A DNA stretch of 64,000 bases from Melastoma dodecandrum (lineage: Eukaryota > Streptophyta > Magnoliopsida > Myrtales > Melastomataceae), in contig JARUPY010000606.1 in the NCBI GenBank assembly GCA_029817715.1, positions 8,804,001-8,868,000 on the forward strand. The letters are read 5' to 3'. The notes below the pieces were generated by a model. It did no database searches. It was not told the DNA's origin and was given only the letters and a program-made list of their open reading frames with translations. Every line of letters begins with the position of its first letter. Position 1 is the first letter of the stretch. Below are positions 46,242 through 58,259 of this stretch, piece by piece. Both the position numbers and the translations under genes were made by a program.

Positions 46242-46964
46242 GGGACAGGGACCATCACCTGACAGGCTGAGAGCTGTGTTGAGTGGGAGTGAGTTGTGTG
46301 TGCGTTTTCTTCCTTTAAAAGTTTGATCTTGTTTCGGGGGGTGTTGGAAGTTGTCGGCTTTCATGTTTTGGCAGGTGTTAAAGTATAAGGAGTGGGGGTG
46401 GTTTCTTTCCTTTTCGTTTGTCACGTCATATGATTCGTGATCAAAAGATTATGGGGTGTTTTAAGAGATTTTATTACAACTCTTTAACTCCCCAAACCCT
46501 GAAAAGACGACAACACCTAGTCATGGCCATATGAAACATCCATCGCTGGCTGGTTTTGGTTTTGTTACCTTTCTTCCAACCCTAGTCCGCGTGTTTGTCA
46601 AAAATCACTCTTCCTTATCGTAAACAAGTAATTCCATTATACAAAAGAGAAAAGAAACACAAGATTATGGGATGATCTTTACCAAAGGAGATTATATATG
46701 ACTTGAGAGAACGTAAATGCAAACAACTCGGACCACCCCCTTGATTATCAGGATTATCATTATTTGTTATTTCCTTGGAGGGGTCGGGATGGTGAGGGAC
46801 TGTCTTGACTATTTATTGACCTCAACAAGTAAAAATAGAAGTCTCTCTCTCTCTCTCTCCCAAAAGAGCAAAACAAGTAGTTGGGCACCCGTAACAAAGA
46901 TGAAGAATCCCCCCTCCCCTTTATGTACTCTTCCGAATCTCAGAACCCTCCCTCCTCCTCCTCC
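46242..46964. other. Intergenic between oleosin and zinc finger gene
   Basis: It holds the 3' ends of the convergent genes. There is a (TC)n tract at about 46840-46860. No gene recognised. Confidence 0.45.
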
Positions 46965-47645
46965 TCAATCCACCAAATCTGTGATCCATCCCAGATGCGG
47001 CAGATCCCACTCCAATCCTCCACCAGATCCATTCCCACCTTCCTCCTCTTCCTCCCCGCTAACGCTCAACCTGCTCATGTATTCTGACACCCCATCCATG
47101 GATTCCTCGCTTCTTGGGGTCAATGTTGACAACGATGCTCTCGCGAACAAGCTCACTGGGGCGTTGTCCCGAGGTGTCCTTGCCCTGTACACACAGTTGC
47201 TCTTGTACTTGGTCTCCGCCCTCAGCTCCTCCGTTGAGTGCGCAAAAAAGCATACCTTGCGCTGGCAGAAGCGGCCTGCGTTGCATGCACGTGTCCTGTA
47301 CCGGGCAGGATGCAGCCAGTACTCAAACACCCCATGCGCCTGCTCGCATGCGTCCCCCTTCTGGCAGCTCCCATTCCGGAAAGCAGGGCATGCGACGGCA
47401 CAGTAATTGTATTTCCGAGGGTCACGGCGCTGGGCCTTCTCGCCATGGTGGGCATAAGGGCACTCTGTCCAGTCATGGCTGTGCGTCCTTGGGCAGCGCT
47501 TGATCTTGTATGCATACATGCGGAACTCGTCCGAACTATAAAAGTCATCAAAGGTAGGGGCAGGAGGAGGGACAAGGATGGTGGGATGGGCATGATCGTG
47601 AGACTCCCAATGGCAACGATCGTTCAGGTCGATCCCTTTCAACAT
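46965..47645 (-). CDS. Arginine-rich tandem CCCH zinc finger protein (RR-TZF), 226 aa
   Basis: RR-TZF proteins bind AU-rich mRNA, visit P-bodies and stress granules, and regulate ABA, gibberellin and seed or stress responses (Arabidopsis SOMNUS/TZF4, TZF5, PEI1/TZF6 and relatives). An arginine-rich pre-finger C-x5-H-x4-C-x3-H lies at 51-66 (within YAYKIKRCPRTHSHDWTECP). Finger 1, C-x7-C-x5-C-x3-H, is at 86-104. A 16-residue spacer leads to finger 2, C-x5-C-x4-C-x3-H, at 121-136. All metal ligands are present. No ankyrin repeats precede the RR region, so it belongs to the short TZF4/5/6-like group rather than TZF7-11. The C-terminus (about 145-226) is Ser/Glu-rich and ends DLPHLGWITDLVD. Intronless, ATG at 47645. 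Confidence 0.94.
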   Translation of the reverse strand: MLKGIDLNDRCHWESHDHAHPTILVPPPAPTFDDFYSSDEFRMYAYKIKRCPRTHSHDWTECPYAHHGEKAQRRDPRKYNYCAVACPAFRNGSCQKGDACEQAHGVFEYWLHPARYRTRACNAGRFCQRKVCFFAHSTEELRAETKYKSNCVYRARTPRDNAPVSLFARASLSTLTPRSEESMDGVSEYMSRLSVSGEEEEEGGNGSGGGLEWDLPHLGWITDLVD

Positions 47646-48536
47646 TCTTCCTTCTGGTCAGATGTTTCTGCGAGGGTGGGGGAGAAAATGATTAAGTTTT
47701 GGCTAGCCACCCGGGATGAGGCAGCCAACGGAGAATCCCATGCACACCATTCACTCAATAGACAAAAAAAAAAGAGCAAAAAGAAGAAGAAGTGGGAATG
47801 CAGGGACCGGATCAATCAAAATTCATAGCCGAAGACGATGTAGAGTGGGATAAGTGAAGGTCGGGAATGGATAGAGTGAGGTTTTCGTTTTTTTTTGGGG
47901 TAGGGGGTGGGGAGGATGCATCCATGCATATGGATAACAAAAAAAAAAAAACAAACAGTTGAAAGATTGGACAAGAAAAGAAGAGGTGTCGACGGGAGAA
48001 GGACGTGCCCCCACCCCACCCCAACCCCGGCAGCAATTTGCATGCAACCCCTGCATGGGAATGTGAGGCACACGTGACGCCTTCCTCTCCAACATTTGTC
48101 CTCCTCTCTTCCTTTTTTTCTTTTTTTTTTTGCTTTTCTGTTTTTAACGACCTTTCCCTCCTCAAACGTACATGTTTTGCCCTTGGATATGTATCAGACC
48201 GTGATCAACAACAGAGGTGGATGTGTGTTATGTTATGGGAAAACAGGAAAAGGATTTTAACCTCCCCCTCCCTCCCCAATTCCCACCAACCAACAACCAA
48301 AACCTATGGGGAACGGGGATTCTTGTGCCTAGATTTTGCCCAAACCACATTTGTTGTTTTTTAGGGTGAGGTTAGATGTGATTATTTCATATGAATTGTT
48401 GAACGAACGTATCCCTTCCTCCCACCTTTAAAAAAGTTTAGTTTTAGGTAATCTAATCACACCTGGAGACTCTCCCCCTCCCTGCTTCTTCTAAATTATA
48501 TAAACCCGTGATGAAAATTAATCTCCAAGTTAGAAG
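47646..48536. other. Divergent upstream region between zinc finger and phytocyanin genes
   Basis: Contains poly(A)/poly(T) and C-rich runs; no ORF with family support. Both neighbouring genes are transcribed away from it, so it should hold both promoters. A TATA box for the phytocyanin gene lies at 48497-48504. Confidence 0.5.
48497..48504 (+). promoter_or_regulatory. TATA box of phytocyanin-like gene
   Basis: TATATAAA lies only 33 bases before the ATG, which would leave a leader of fewer than about 15 bases if used in the normal way. Confidence 0.5.
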
Positions 48537-49031
48537 ATGGACAGGCCACTGGTCTTCACCCTGTCACTCGCCTTCCTCATCGTCTTCAGCCTAGCTCCAT
48601 ACTCCGATGCCACCAGTTACATGGTTGGGGACACCTCCGGCTGGGATATCAGCACCGATCTCGACACTTGGCCTCAGGGCAAGACCTTCCACGTTGGGGA
48701 CGTCCTAGGTAACATCCCCCTCCCTTCCTCTAGTTCCCTTGATTTATTATTATTATTATTATTAAGCCTTCTCATTGCCTTGCAGTTTTTCAATACTCGA
48801 GCTCCGATAGCGTGGAAGTGCTGAGCAAGGAATACTATGATAACTGCACGACCACCAGGGCTCTTGAGACCTTCTCCAGTGGCAACACCTCCATCCCCCT
48901 CACCCGCCCTGGCCCCTGGTACTTTTCCTCTGGCAATCGGCTCTACTGCCTAGGCGGGATGAAGCTACAATTGAATGTCGAGGAGGATAATGGTTGGACG
49001 GGCGGTCCCCCAGCCAGCTCGCCCTCAGAGT
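48537..49031 (+). pseudogene. Early-nodulin-like phytocyanin gene, cut in exon 2 by Gypsy LTR
   Basis: Exons are 48537-48708 and 48786 onward (GT-AG). A signal peptide (LVFTLSLAFLIVFSLAPYSDA) leads to the plastocyanin-like domain: YMVGDTSGWDI, TWPQGKTFHVGDVLVFQYSSSDSVEVLSKEYYDNC, GNTSIPLTRPGPWYFSSGNRLYCLGGMKLQLNV. The two disulfide Cys (YYDNC, LYC) remain. The copper-ligand His, Cys and His positions are Ser, Ser and Tyr, as in non-copper ENODL proteins. After EEDNGWTGGPPASSPSE the host sequence stops at 49031 and LTR sequence begins. The chimeric frame runs 19 or so foreign residues to a stop at 49088-49090 (158 aa in total). The Pro/Ser-rich linker and GPI-anchor signal usual for this family are lost from this side. 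The rest of the exon should lie beyond the window. Confidence 0.9.
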
Positions 49032-50745
49032 TGAAAGGATCGAAACAATTTGATTTATGCAAAAACATTGCATTTCCATTGATTGAATGAACATTCGTTA
49101 CATACATGTGAGCTACAAGCTCAATTTTTCGAAAACTAAATAAATCTTGTCCATTCATGATGCGCAGCCTAAGAACCCTTCTTAAACCTGCAAGGAACTA
49201 AAATCCATTTCATTTTAAAACCCCTCATACATCCACAAGAAAGCACACGTTCCATACAAATTGTTCTAGGGCCATTTTTCCTTTTTCGAGACCTCATACG
49301 CCCTGTTCTTAAACCAATTCGGTTTTCACCTTAACCCAACAATTTCTCTTTGTTTCTACCATTTTCCACACCTTAACCAAGGTAGAAAGACACCATAAAA
49401 ATCTCAGATTGAAACTCCAAACGCATCGTCCCAAAACTCATCATCTTTCCACATTCGTTTCCACCGAAAACTGTACTTTCTGGTCTCATTACTAAGCCTA
49501 TTCGGCTTTAACCTTTCCTCATCAATTTCCATTCGTGTCTACCATTTTCCACTTCTTAGATGAGGTAGGAAGGCGCCCTTAAAATCTCAAAACCAAACTC
49601 CCAGTACATTTCCCCTTAGGCTAGTGAAACCATATACCCGTCTAATCGTTATTTCGGCCATTTTTCGTTTTCTGTACATCCCAATGATAACCAATTCGGC
49701 TTTGACCTTCCTCCGTTATTTTCCACTGATTTCTACCACATTCCTACTCCCTTCCAAGGTGGGAATGTGGCCACAAATTTTCACATTATAACTCATTTCC
49801 TACAGCCCCTCATTTGAACTCAAGTAACTCTCATTAACCTTGCCCGTTTCAACCGAATGTCACCCCATTCAGTCTCACCTCCCATCCACCCCCGAGCATA
49901 ACTTTTCCGTGCTTTTCTAGCACGAGGGACAGCCCTTCTAGGCTTCCATTCCGGCCTTACAACGCCGCATAATTTCCAGCCCTTAGCCGATTTGATTTCC
50001 ATGGCCAAAGCCACGCGATTCCGCTCTTAGAGCGCGAGGTGGAGCGCAGCCACCACGGGGCTCGACGCTCCCCTATTCCATACCTTAACTTCACTCATTT
50101 CCAGCCCCTAAGGACCGCAATCATTCCCCTCAAGGCTCGCCCCAAGCGCAGCCTTTCGGTAAGCCAACAACCACACGCATACACATACTCAAACATAGAG
50201 GGGTTCGGGTGGCTCCCCTCCACCTTAGGGGTTCGGCCACCCTCTAACCCTCTCCAAACCATCTCCAAATCACAGCCCAACCACAGCCACGAATTTAAAC
50301 AGCATGCACCACAACTAAGCTTAAAAGCGAAGGAGGGATGTAGGGGTTACCGGCCGGTTGCACCTCGACACAAGTCGGTGAGCTCCGCCCTTCGCCGGAT
50401 CACCTCCGCTCGCGGGGGTTGCCTTTCCTTGGCCCTCAACCTTAGGCTTGACAGGCGCCTAACTCTCCTCTCTAGCGGATCCACCTTGGTGCTTCGAACC
50501 GCCTTCCTTTCCTCTTCTTCTTCCCCTTCGCCGAGCTCCCCTTCTTCCTTTTTCTTTCCAAGTCTTTTTGTGTGTGTATGTGTTATGTGTTATGTGGGGA
50601 AGGAGGACGAATTTCCACCCCTTCAAGAGGGGTTCACCGCTTCATTTCCTTCATGAGGCCCCCTTCATCCTCTTCCATTAGCAACTAGGGACCAAATTAC
50701 CATCATCATAATTTGGACTCCCATAATATAATAATAATATATTTG

Positions 50746-50759
50746 GTTGACTAGTCAAC
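50746..50759. promoter_or_regulatory. 14-bp palindrome GTTGACTAGTCAAC in LTR 1
   Basis: A perfect palindrome containing two inverted W-box cores (TTGACT). It sits beside an AT-rich TATA-like stretch (50723-50744) and is identical in LTR 2 at 58246-58259. W-boxes are WRKY targets; a role in LTR transcription is inferred. Confidence 0.5.
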
Positions 50760-50856
50760 TTGATCCCATGGCCACAACTCATCCTTGGAAGCTTTTGTCC
50801 ATGTCATCAAAGGTGGGTATTGGTTCAATGACCACATAGGCGTCCCTCCTCGGATC

Positions 50857-51058
50857 CCCTCTGGGCCCCCTCTGGACCTCCTCGGATCCCCTCTGGGCCC
50901 CCTCTGGACCCCCTCTGAGCCCCCGTTGGGTCCCTTCTGGACCCCCTCTGGGCCCCCTCTGGACCCCCGTTGGGTCCCCTTTGGAACCCCTCTGGACCCC
51001 CTCCGAGCCCCCGTTGGGTCCCCTCTGGACCCCCTCTGGACCCCCTCTGAGCCCCCCC
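50857..51058. repeat. GC-rich minisatellite in LTR 1
   Basis: Units of about 11-33 bases built from CCCCCTCTGGACC and CCCCGTTGGGTCC repeat along about 200 bases. LTR 2 has a shorter version at about 58357-58525. This accounts for most of the LTR length difference. Confidence 0.88.
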
Positions 51059-51627
51059 CTTGCTAACATCCATATAATGTTCACGCATTGCCCACTCATC
51101 GCTCATGGGTCGCCCCCGGGATATATCTATGGTACGTCTGTCCGTTGCCCCTTGGGCGACACGGGCGCGTTCATCCTTCGCAAGGCAGTCGCCCCTTGGG
51201 CAATGCGAGGGTCGATCCTCCCTCGCCCCCTGGGCGATATGGGGGTCGATCCTATCCTCCCCTGTCTTCGCACTTGCCCGGGGTCGTCTTTCCATCGCTC
51301 CTTGGGTATGTTAGGGGGTCGATGGCTATCGCCCTCGGGGTCGGTGGCCGTTGACCCATACCCGACCTACTCCGATCCTCCTTGTGTTTAATCTAAGACA
51401 AACCTTAATATTATAACGCCCACTTCGGGCATTCGTCTTTCATCCTCTAACCCTTCGCGACAACCCCACCTTGATTCATATACCTTCATTTTTGGGCATC
51501 CAAGGCATCCATCATTAATCCATCACATGTCTAAACATTCATACACAAGTCATTCTCATTTATCATCAAACTCATCACATATACATTGATTTCATTATCT
51601 ATTATCATAGAATTTCGGGTCATTACA

Positions 51628-51640
51628 TTCTTCCCCCCTT
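51628..51640 (-). promoter_or_regulatory. Polypurine tract, left Gypsy copy
   Basis: AAGGGGGGAAGAA on - directly precedes LTR 1. It is an uninterrupted purine run, the plus-strand primer. Confidence 0.88.
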
Positions 51641-51666
51641 AAGGAATTTCGTCCCCGAAATTATTT

Positions 51667-54600
51667 TTACTCAACCAGAGATGGATATAACTCTTTCATA
51701 CGTTCTTCTAGTTCCCAAGATTGATCTTCCATTCCATCTCCTTTCCATAACACCAAAACCAGTTGCGTTTTCTTCCCTCGAGTCGTTCGCTCCTTGTGCC
51801 CGATTACTCTTGCCGGTACCATGGTCACACTCAAATTCTCATTCACCGTTGTTGCGGTCGTTTCCACCCTTGTCTCCGGATCTGGCTCATACTTTCTTAA
51901 CATGGACACATGAAAAACATCATGGCAATGCGACAACTCCGGAGGTATAGTTATTCGATACGCCATTTTCCCTACTCTTTCAATTATCTCATACGGACCT
52001 ATATACCTCGGACTCAACTTGTGAGCCTTGCCCATCCGGAACATTGACTTCATGGGGGAGAGCTTTAAAAATACTTTATCTCCGACTCCAAATTCCAAGG
52101 GTCTCCTTCGTTGATCCGCATAGCTTTTCTGTCGGCTTTGAGCCGTCCTCATTCTCTCTCGAACTATCGCAATTACTTCCGATGTTTCCTTGATAAGCTC
52201 CGGACCATCAAATACTTTCTCACCCGGTTCCATCCAACACAAAGGAGATCGACAACTCCTCCCATACAAGGCCTCGAACGGGGCCATTCCAATGCTCGCA
52301 TGATAGCTGTTGTTATACGTAAATTCAATCAATGGAAGGTGGTCTACCCAACTACCCTTCCATTCCAATACACATGCCCTCAACATATCTTCTAACGTTT
52401 GTATTGTCCGTTCCGTCTGCCCATTCGTTTGTCGATGAAAAGCTGTGCTCATCTGCAGCTTTCTGTCCAAAGCTCCTTGGAGACTTCTCCACAATTTCGA
52501 GGTAAACCGTGGGTCTCTGTCTGAAGTAATAGTATGAGGCACTCCGTGGTACTTTATCACTTCCCGAATATAAATCTTTGCTAAGGTATCCAAAGACCAA
52601 TTTATCTGTATTGGTATGAAGTGGGCTGACTTTGTTAACCTATCCACAACCACCCATATCGAATCCATATTACGACCACCCTTGGGTAGGTTCGTCACAA
52701 AGTCCATTGCAATATCTTCCCACTTCCATTCGGGTACAGGCAGTGGTTCCAACAATCCTCCTGGCTTTTGATGTTCAATCTTTACCATCTGGCAAACGGT
52801 GCACCGGTTCACATATCTAGCGACATCTCTCTTCATCTTAGGCCACATAAAATTGTCTCAAATTCCGGTACATTTTCGTTATTCCAGGATGCACACTATA
52901 TGCCGTCTTATGTGCCTCATTCAAAAGCCTTTTCTTCACTACCTCATCTTCCGGAACACATATTTTTCCTTGAAATTTTAGCAATCTGTCAGCCGTTAAC
53001 TCGAACCGTTCATATGGTGCCGTCCCAAGCCCCTCTCGCACAATCATCAAGTACTCATCATGAACTTGGGCGTCTCTAATCATTCCAATTACTTCCGGTT
53101 CTACTTGTCCCCTGGCTACATATAGGATTCCTTCGGATTCTTCCAAACGAATCTCCAAATTGCTCATTTGTTCGATCATCCTCGATTCTTCTACAATCAA
53201 GTACATGAGGGTTACGTGTTTTCTGCTCAATGCATCTGCCACTACATTAGCCCTTCCAGGATGATACATAATTGTACAATCATAATCCTTCAACAATTCC
53301 ATCCATCGGCGCTGTCTCATATTCAACTCTTGCTGAGTAAACAAATACTTCAAACTCTTATGATCAGTGTAAATCTCGAATTTCTCTCCATACAAGTAAT
53401 GTCTCCACAATTTCAACACAAACACCACCGCAGCTAATTCCAAATCATGCGTAGGGTAGTTTTCCTCATGCTTCCTTAATTGTCTCGAAGCATAGGCTAC
53501 AACTTTTCCATTTTGCATTAACACTCCACCAAGGCCTTGTGCCGAAGCATCACAGTATACCACGAAACCACCTGTTCCCGTCGGTAATGTCAAAATCGGT
53601 GCGCTGGTCAATCTTTTCTTCAATTCTTCAAAGCTTGTTTCACATTTATCCGACCACTCATATTTGACATCTTTTCTCAATAGTTTCGTTATGGGAGCTA
53701 CGATTTTCGAAAATCCCTCCACGAATATTCGATAATAACCCGCCAATCCCAAGAAACTTCGAACTTCGGACACACTCTTCAGGCGTGGCCACTCTTTTAT
53801 TGCCTCAATCTTCGAAGGATCCACTTCCACTCCTGTGGCCGATATCACATGACCAAGGAATGCTACTTTCTCAAGCCAAAATTCACACTTACTTAATTTG
53901 GCATACAATTTGTTTTCTCTCAATATCCTCAACACAATCTCTAAGTGTTCTTTATGTTCTTCCCAACTCTTGGAATATACGAGGATATCATCTATGAATA
54001 CCACTACGAAGTGATCCAAGTACGGTCTAAACACTTGGTTCATTAATCCCATAAACACCGCTGGCGCATTTGTCAATCCAAACGGCATTACTCTAAATTC
54101 GTAATGCCCATAACGTGTTCTGAATGCGGTCTTAGGAATATCCTCTTCTCTCACGCCAATCTGATAATATCCCGACCGGAGATCTATTTTCGAATATACG
54201 ACGGATCCTTGTAATTGATCAAACAAGTCGTCTATACGAGGTAGAGGATAACGATTCTTAATCGTTCTTTGGTTCAACAAACGATAGTCTATACACAATC
54301 TCATACTACCGTCTTTCTTCCTTACAAACAGTACAGGTGCGCCCCACGGGCTTACACTAGGACGTACATACTTCTTTTCTACAAGTTCCTGCAATTGTGC
54401 TTTCAACTCCTTTAACTCAACTAAACTCATTCGATATGGAGCACGCGAAATAGGAGCCGTTCCAGGAAGTAGGTCGATCTCGAACTCTACATCACGCTCC
54501 GGTGGTAATCCTGGTAGCTCTTCCGGAAATACATCCGCAAAGTCTCTTACCACTTCTATTTGCTCCAACCTCGGAATTTCAGCTTCTTTGTTCAGCACCA

Positions 54601-56113
54601 ATGCAAGATACACTTCATGTCCTGTCCTCATCCACCTGTACATTCGTACTGCAGATACCATCAAAATTCGGCCGTATCCTCCATGGCCTATGTACTCACG
54701 GGACTTCCCTTCTCCGTTCGTGATCAAAAGTCGCTTCGATTCGCAATCCACTTGGGCATGGCTCGAAGCCAACCAATCCATGCCCAATATCACATCAAAG
54801 TCACTTATCTGCAGTACAATGAGATTAATCACAAAACTCAATCCCGCAATCACCAGCGTACATGCGTAACAAGCTTTCTCTACCTCTAATTCATTTCCCG
54901 AAGGTAACACCACATGCATCCGTTTCTCAAGTTTCTCAACCGGCCATTCATGCAATTCCACACACCTTTGTGCCACAAACGAATGCGTTGCACCAGTATC
55001 AAACAATGCATGTAGTAATTCACCTTGAAGTTGAACCGTACCTGAGATCACTCCTCGTGAGGCATTCGCCTCATCCTCCGTAAGCGCATTCATCCTAGCA
55101 TTAACCACCGGTCCACTCACCGATCCTCTGGAGGCCGTCACTGTCGGACCAAGTCTCATGCCACCTCTTCCTCTGGGAGTACTCATGCCAGTCCTTCGGC
55201 TGCTCACCTCTCCATCGCTTTGAGGGCAATTCCTCCTCAAGTGACCCGGTTTCCCGCATTGGTAGCACAAGGGCTCATTGATTACACATGAGAACCCAAA
55301 ATGTTGTTTGTTGCACCGAGGACAAGTGGGAGGGCCGCTCATCCTTGAGTCATGGTTTCCCCCTCGGTTAAAGCTCCTCATAGGCATAGGAGGATGCGGA
55401 GGTCGTGACACAAATCCCCTCTGACCCGAGACGGATCCACTCGGCCTAAACCTCTTAGGAGGAGGCATTCCGCCCTCCACCTTTCTCTTTACCCTTTCAG
55501 CTTCCTCCACCTCCTTCACTGCCTTCCATGACATTTCTGCATTCTGAGCCCTCTTGTACACTTCCTCATAAGTAGTCAAACAAAGCGTAGACACTTGCAT
55601 CCTAATATGGGGTTCCAACCCCAATTCGAATTTCCTTGCCCGACTCAACTCATCCATAGCAGGTCCGTAGTGAGATAGAACTGTATACCTTGTCTCATAC
55701 TCATCTACCGACATATTTCCTTGGTTCAGTTGAGCAAACTCCAATGCCTTATCCGTCCGATAAGAAAATGGCAAGTATTTGTCCAGAAATGCCGTCTTGA
55801 ACATTGTCCAAGCATCCTCACTTTGGCCCATCTTGGCACTCCCCTTACTTGCCTTCCACCAAGTTTCCGCTCCTCTTTGAAGTGAGTATTCGGCTAGGCA
55901 CAATTTCTCCTCGGGTGTACACACCAAGGAGTCGTAGATCTTCTCCACATCATTGATAAAATCTTCCGCCAACTCAGGCCCTTCGTCCCCCTTAAATTTT
56001 GGAGGATCCATCTTCCGATACTGTCCCATAAGGTATGCCTTCCTCTTCCCTGGAAGAGAATGTTCCACTTCGGTGAACTCACGTACCGCTATGGGCACTC
56101 CTTCATCCGTCAT
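51667..56113 (-). pseudogene. Gypsy gag-pol, left copy, frameshifted in integrase
   Basis: Read from the ATG at 56113, it encodes gag (to about residue 260), CCHC ([14 protein letters not shown], 283-296), protease (FDTGATHSF, about 371-379), RT (catalytic FIDDILVYS, about 706-714), RNase H ([12 protein letters not shown]), and the integrase zinc-binding His part. Near 52850 two bases present in the right copy are missing, so the frame breaks at LRQFY and ends at 52838. The rest of integrase (RCTVCQMVK, IDMDFVT-type core, NGQTERT) and the chromodomain-like tail (LVLWKGDGMEDQSWELEE) continue in another frame from about 52848 to 51667. It also differs by several substitutions at normally conserved sites (YYRIFVEG against [16 protein letters not shown] against FHPQTDGQ). 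Confidence 0.93.
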
Positions 56114-56517
56114 TTCCCTATCAAATCACCATTCAAACATTTAGTCATACATCTCATTCATTCCAACTTAGGCACACATTTGCAGCCTCAATACACACAT
56201 TTCAAATTCAATCAACCCCCTTTTTAGGTGTTCTTTTACGGCACCATGCCTTTAGCGCACAAAGCGCTTGTTTCCATCACCTTCCGTGATGTTTAAACCT
56301 CAAACTTTCCAAACCAAACACCCACTCATGTGTTCTCATACACACATAATTTGGCAATTCCGAACCCCTTTCCATTCACTTTTTTCTCAATACCAACTCA
56401 TCCGAATCAACTCCAAATCAATCCAAACAATTACATACGCATGCGCATGTCACAAAGTGCATTTTCAATGCAAAAATCAACTCAAATTCCACCCTTATCA
56501 CTCCAAAACGATCCTAG

Positions 56518-56529
56518 GCTCTGATACCA
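56518..56529 (-). promoter_or_regulatory. Primer-binding site, left Gypsy copy
   Basis: TGGTATCAGAGC on -, two bases from LTR 2; initiator tRNA-Met type. Confidence 0.9.
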
Positions 56530-58245
56530 CTTGAAAGGATCGAAACAATTTGATTTATGCAAAAACATTGCATTTCCATTGATTGAATGAACATTCGTTA
56601 CATACATGTGAGCTACAAGCTCAATTTTTCGAAAACTAAATAAATCTTGTCCATTCATGATGCGCAGCCTAAGAACCCTTCTTAAACCTGCAAGGAACTA
56701 AAATCCATTTCATTTTAAAACCCCTCATACATCCACAAGAAAGCACACGTTCCATACAAATTGTTCTAGGGCCATTTTTCCTTTTTCGAGACCTAATACG
56801 CCCTGTTCTTAAACCAATTCGGTTTTCACCTTAACCCAACAATTTCTCTTTGTTTCTACCATTTTCCACACCTTAACCAAGGTAGAAAGACACCATAAAA
56901 ATCTCAGATTGAAACTCCAAATGCATCGTCCCATAATTCATCATCTTTCCACATTCGTTTCCACCGAAAACTGTACTTTCTGGTCTCATTACTAAGCCTA
57001 TTCGGCTTTAACCTTTCCTCATCAATTTCCATTCGTGTCTACCATTTTCCACTTCTTAGATGAGGTAGGAAGGCGCCCTTAAAATCTCAAAACCAAACTC
57101 CCAGTACATTTCCCCTTAGGCTAGTGAAACCATATACCCGTCTAATCGTTATTTCGGCCATTTTTCGTTTTCTGTACATCCCAATGATAACCAATTCGGC
57201 TTTGACCTTCCTCCGTTATTTTCCACTGATTTCTACCACATTCCTACTCCCTTCCAAGGTGGGAATGTGGCCACAAATTTTCACATTATAACTCATTTCC
57301 TACAGCCCCTCATTTGAACTCAAGTAACACTCATTAACCTTGCCCGTTTCAACCGAATGTCACCCCATTCAGTCTCACCTCCCATCCACCCCCGAGCATA
57401 ACTTTTCCGTGCTTTTCTAGCACGAGGGACAGCCCTTCTAGGCTTCCATTCCGGCCTTACAACGCCGCATAATTTCCAGCCCTTAGCCGATTTGATTTCC
57501 ATGGCCAAAGCCACGCGATTCCGCTCTTAGAGCGCGAGGTGGAGCGCAGCCACCACGGGGCTCGACGCTCCCCTATTCCATACCTTAACTTCACTCATTT
57601 CCAGCCCCTAAGGACCGCAATCATTCCCCTCAAGGCTCGCCCCAAGCGCAGCCTTTCGGTAAGCCAACAACCACACGCATACACATACTCAAACATAGAG
57701 GGGTTCGGGTGGCTCCCCTCCACCTTAGGGGTTCGGCCACCCTCTAACCCTCTCCAAACCATCTCCAAATCACAGCCCAACCACAGCCACGAATTTAAAC
57801 AGCATGCACCACAACTAAGCTTAAAAGTGAAGGAGGGATGTAGGGGTTACCGGCCGGTTGCACCTCGACACAAGTCGGTGAGCTCCTCCCTTCGCCGGAT
57901 CACCTCCGCTCGCGGGGGTTGCCTTTCCTTGGCCCTCAACCTTAGGCTTGACCGGCGCCTAACTCTCCTCTCTAGCGGCTCCACCTTGGTGCTTCGAACC
58001 GCCTTCCTTTCCTCTTCTTCTTCCCCTTCGCCGAGCTCCCCTTCTTCCTTTTTCTTTCCAAGTCTTTTTGTGTGTGTATGTGTTATGTGTTATGTGGGGA
58101 AGGAGGACGAATTTCCACCCCTTCAAAAGGGGTTCACCGCTTCATTTCCTTCATGAGGCCCCCTTCATCCTCTTCCATTAGCAACTAGGGACCAAATTAC
58201 CATCATCATAATTTGGACTCCCATAATATAATAATAATATATTTG

Positions 58246-58259
58246 GTTGACTAGTCAAC
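58246..58259. promoter_or_regulatory. 14-bp palindrome GTTGACTAGTCAAC in LTR 2
   Basis: Same palindrome with two inverted W-box cores as in LTR 1, in the same AT-rich context. Confidence 0.5.

Larger units (their letters stand above)
49032..51627 (-). repeat. Gypsy LTR 1 (outer 3' LTR)
   Basis: 2596 bases; on - it starts TGTAATGACCCGAAATT and ends CGATCCTTTCA. It matches LTR 2 apart from scattered substitutions and a length difference mostly in the GGACCCCC-type minisatellite. The polypurine tract adjoins at 51628. ORFs of up to 205 aa inside it have no family features. Confidence 0.94.

Noticed and set aside
46717..47406. 229-codon frame on + overlapping the zinc finger gene
   Set aside because: The - frame carries all CCCH ligands with exact family spacing. 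The + frame is the complement of that coding sequence.
50039..50656. 205-codon frame on + inside Gypsy LTR 1, repeated at 57539-58156 in LTR 2
   Set aside because: It lies wholly inside the LTR, opposite to the element's direction, with biased composition and no recognisable domain. Its conservation simply follows LTR identity.
50857..51058. Regular short repeats considered as a CRISPR-like array
   Set aside because: The units are contiguous GC-rich minisatellite repeats without unique spacers, in a plant LTR.
50785..51391. Gly/Pro-repeat frames in the GGACCCCC minisatellite, collagen-like in appearance
   Set aside because: All three frames on both strands are open because of the simple repeat. 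This is a translation artefact of the minisatellite.
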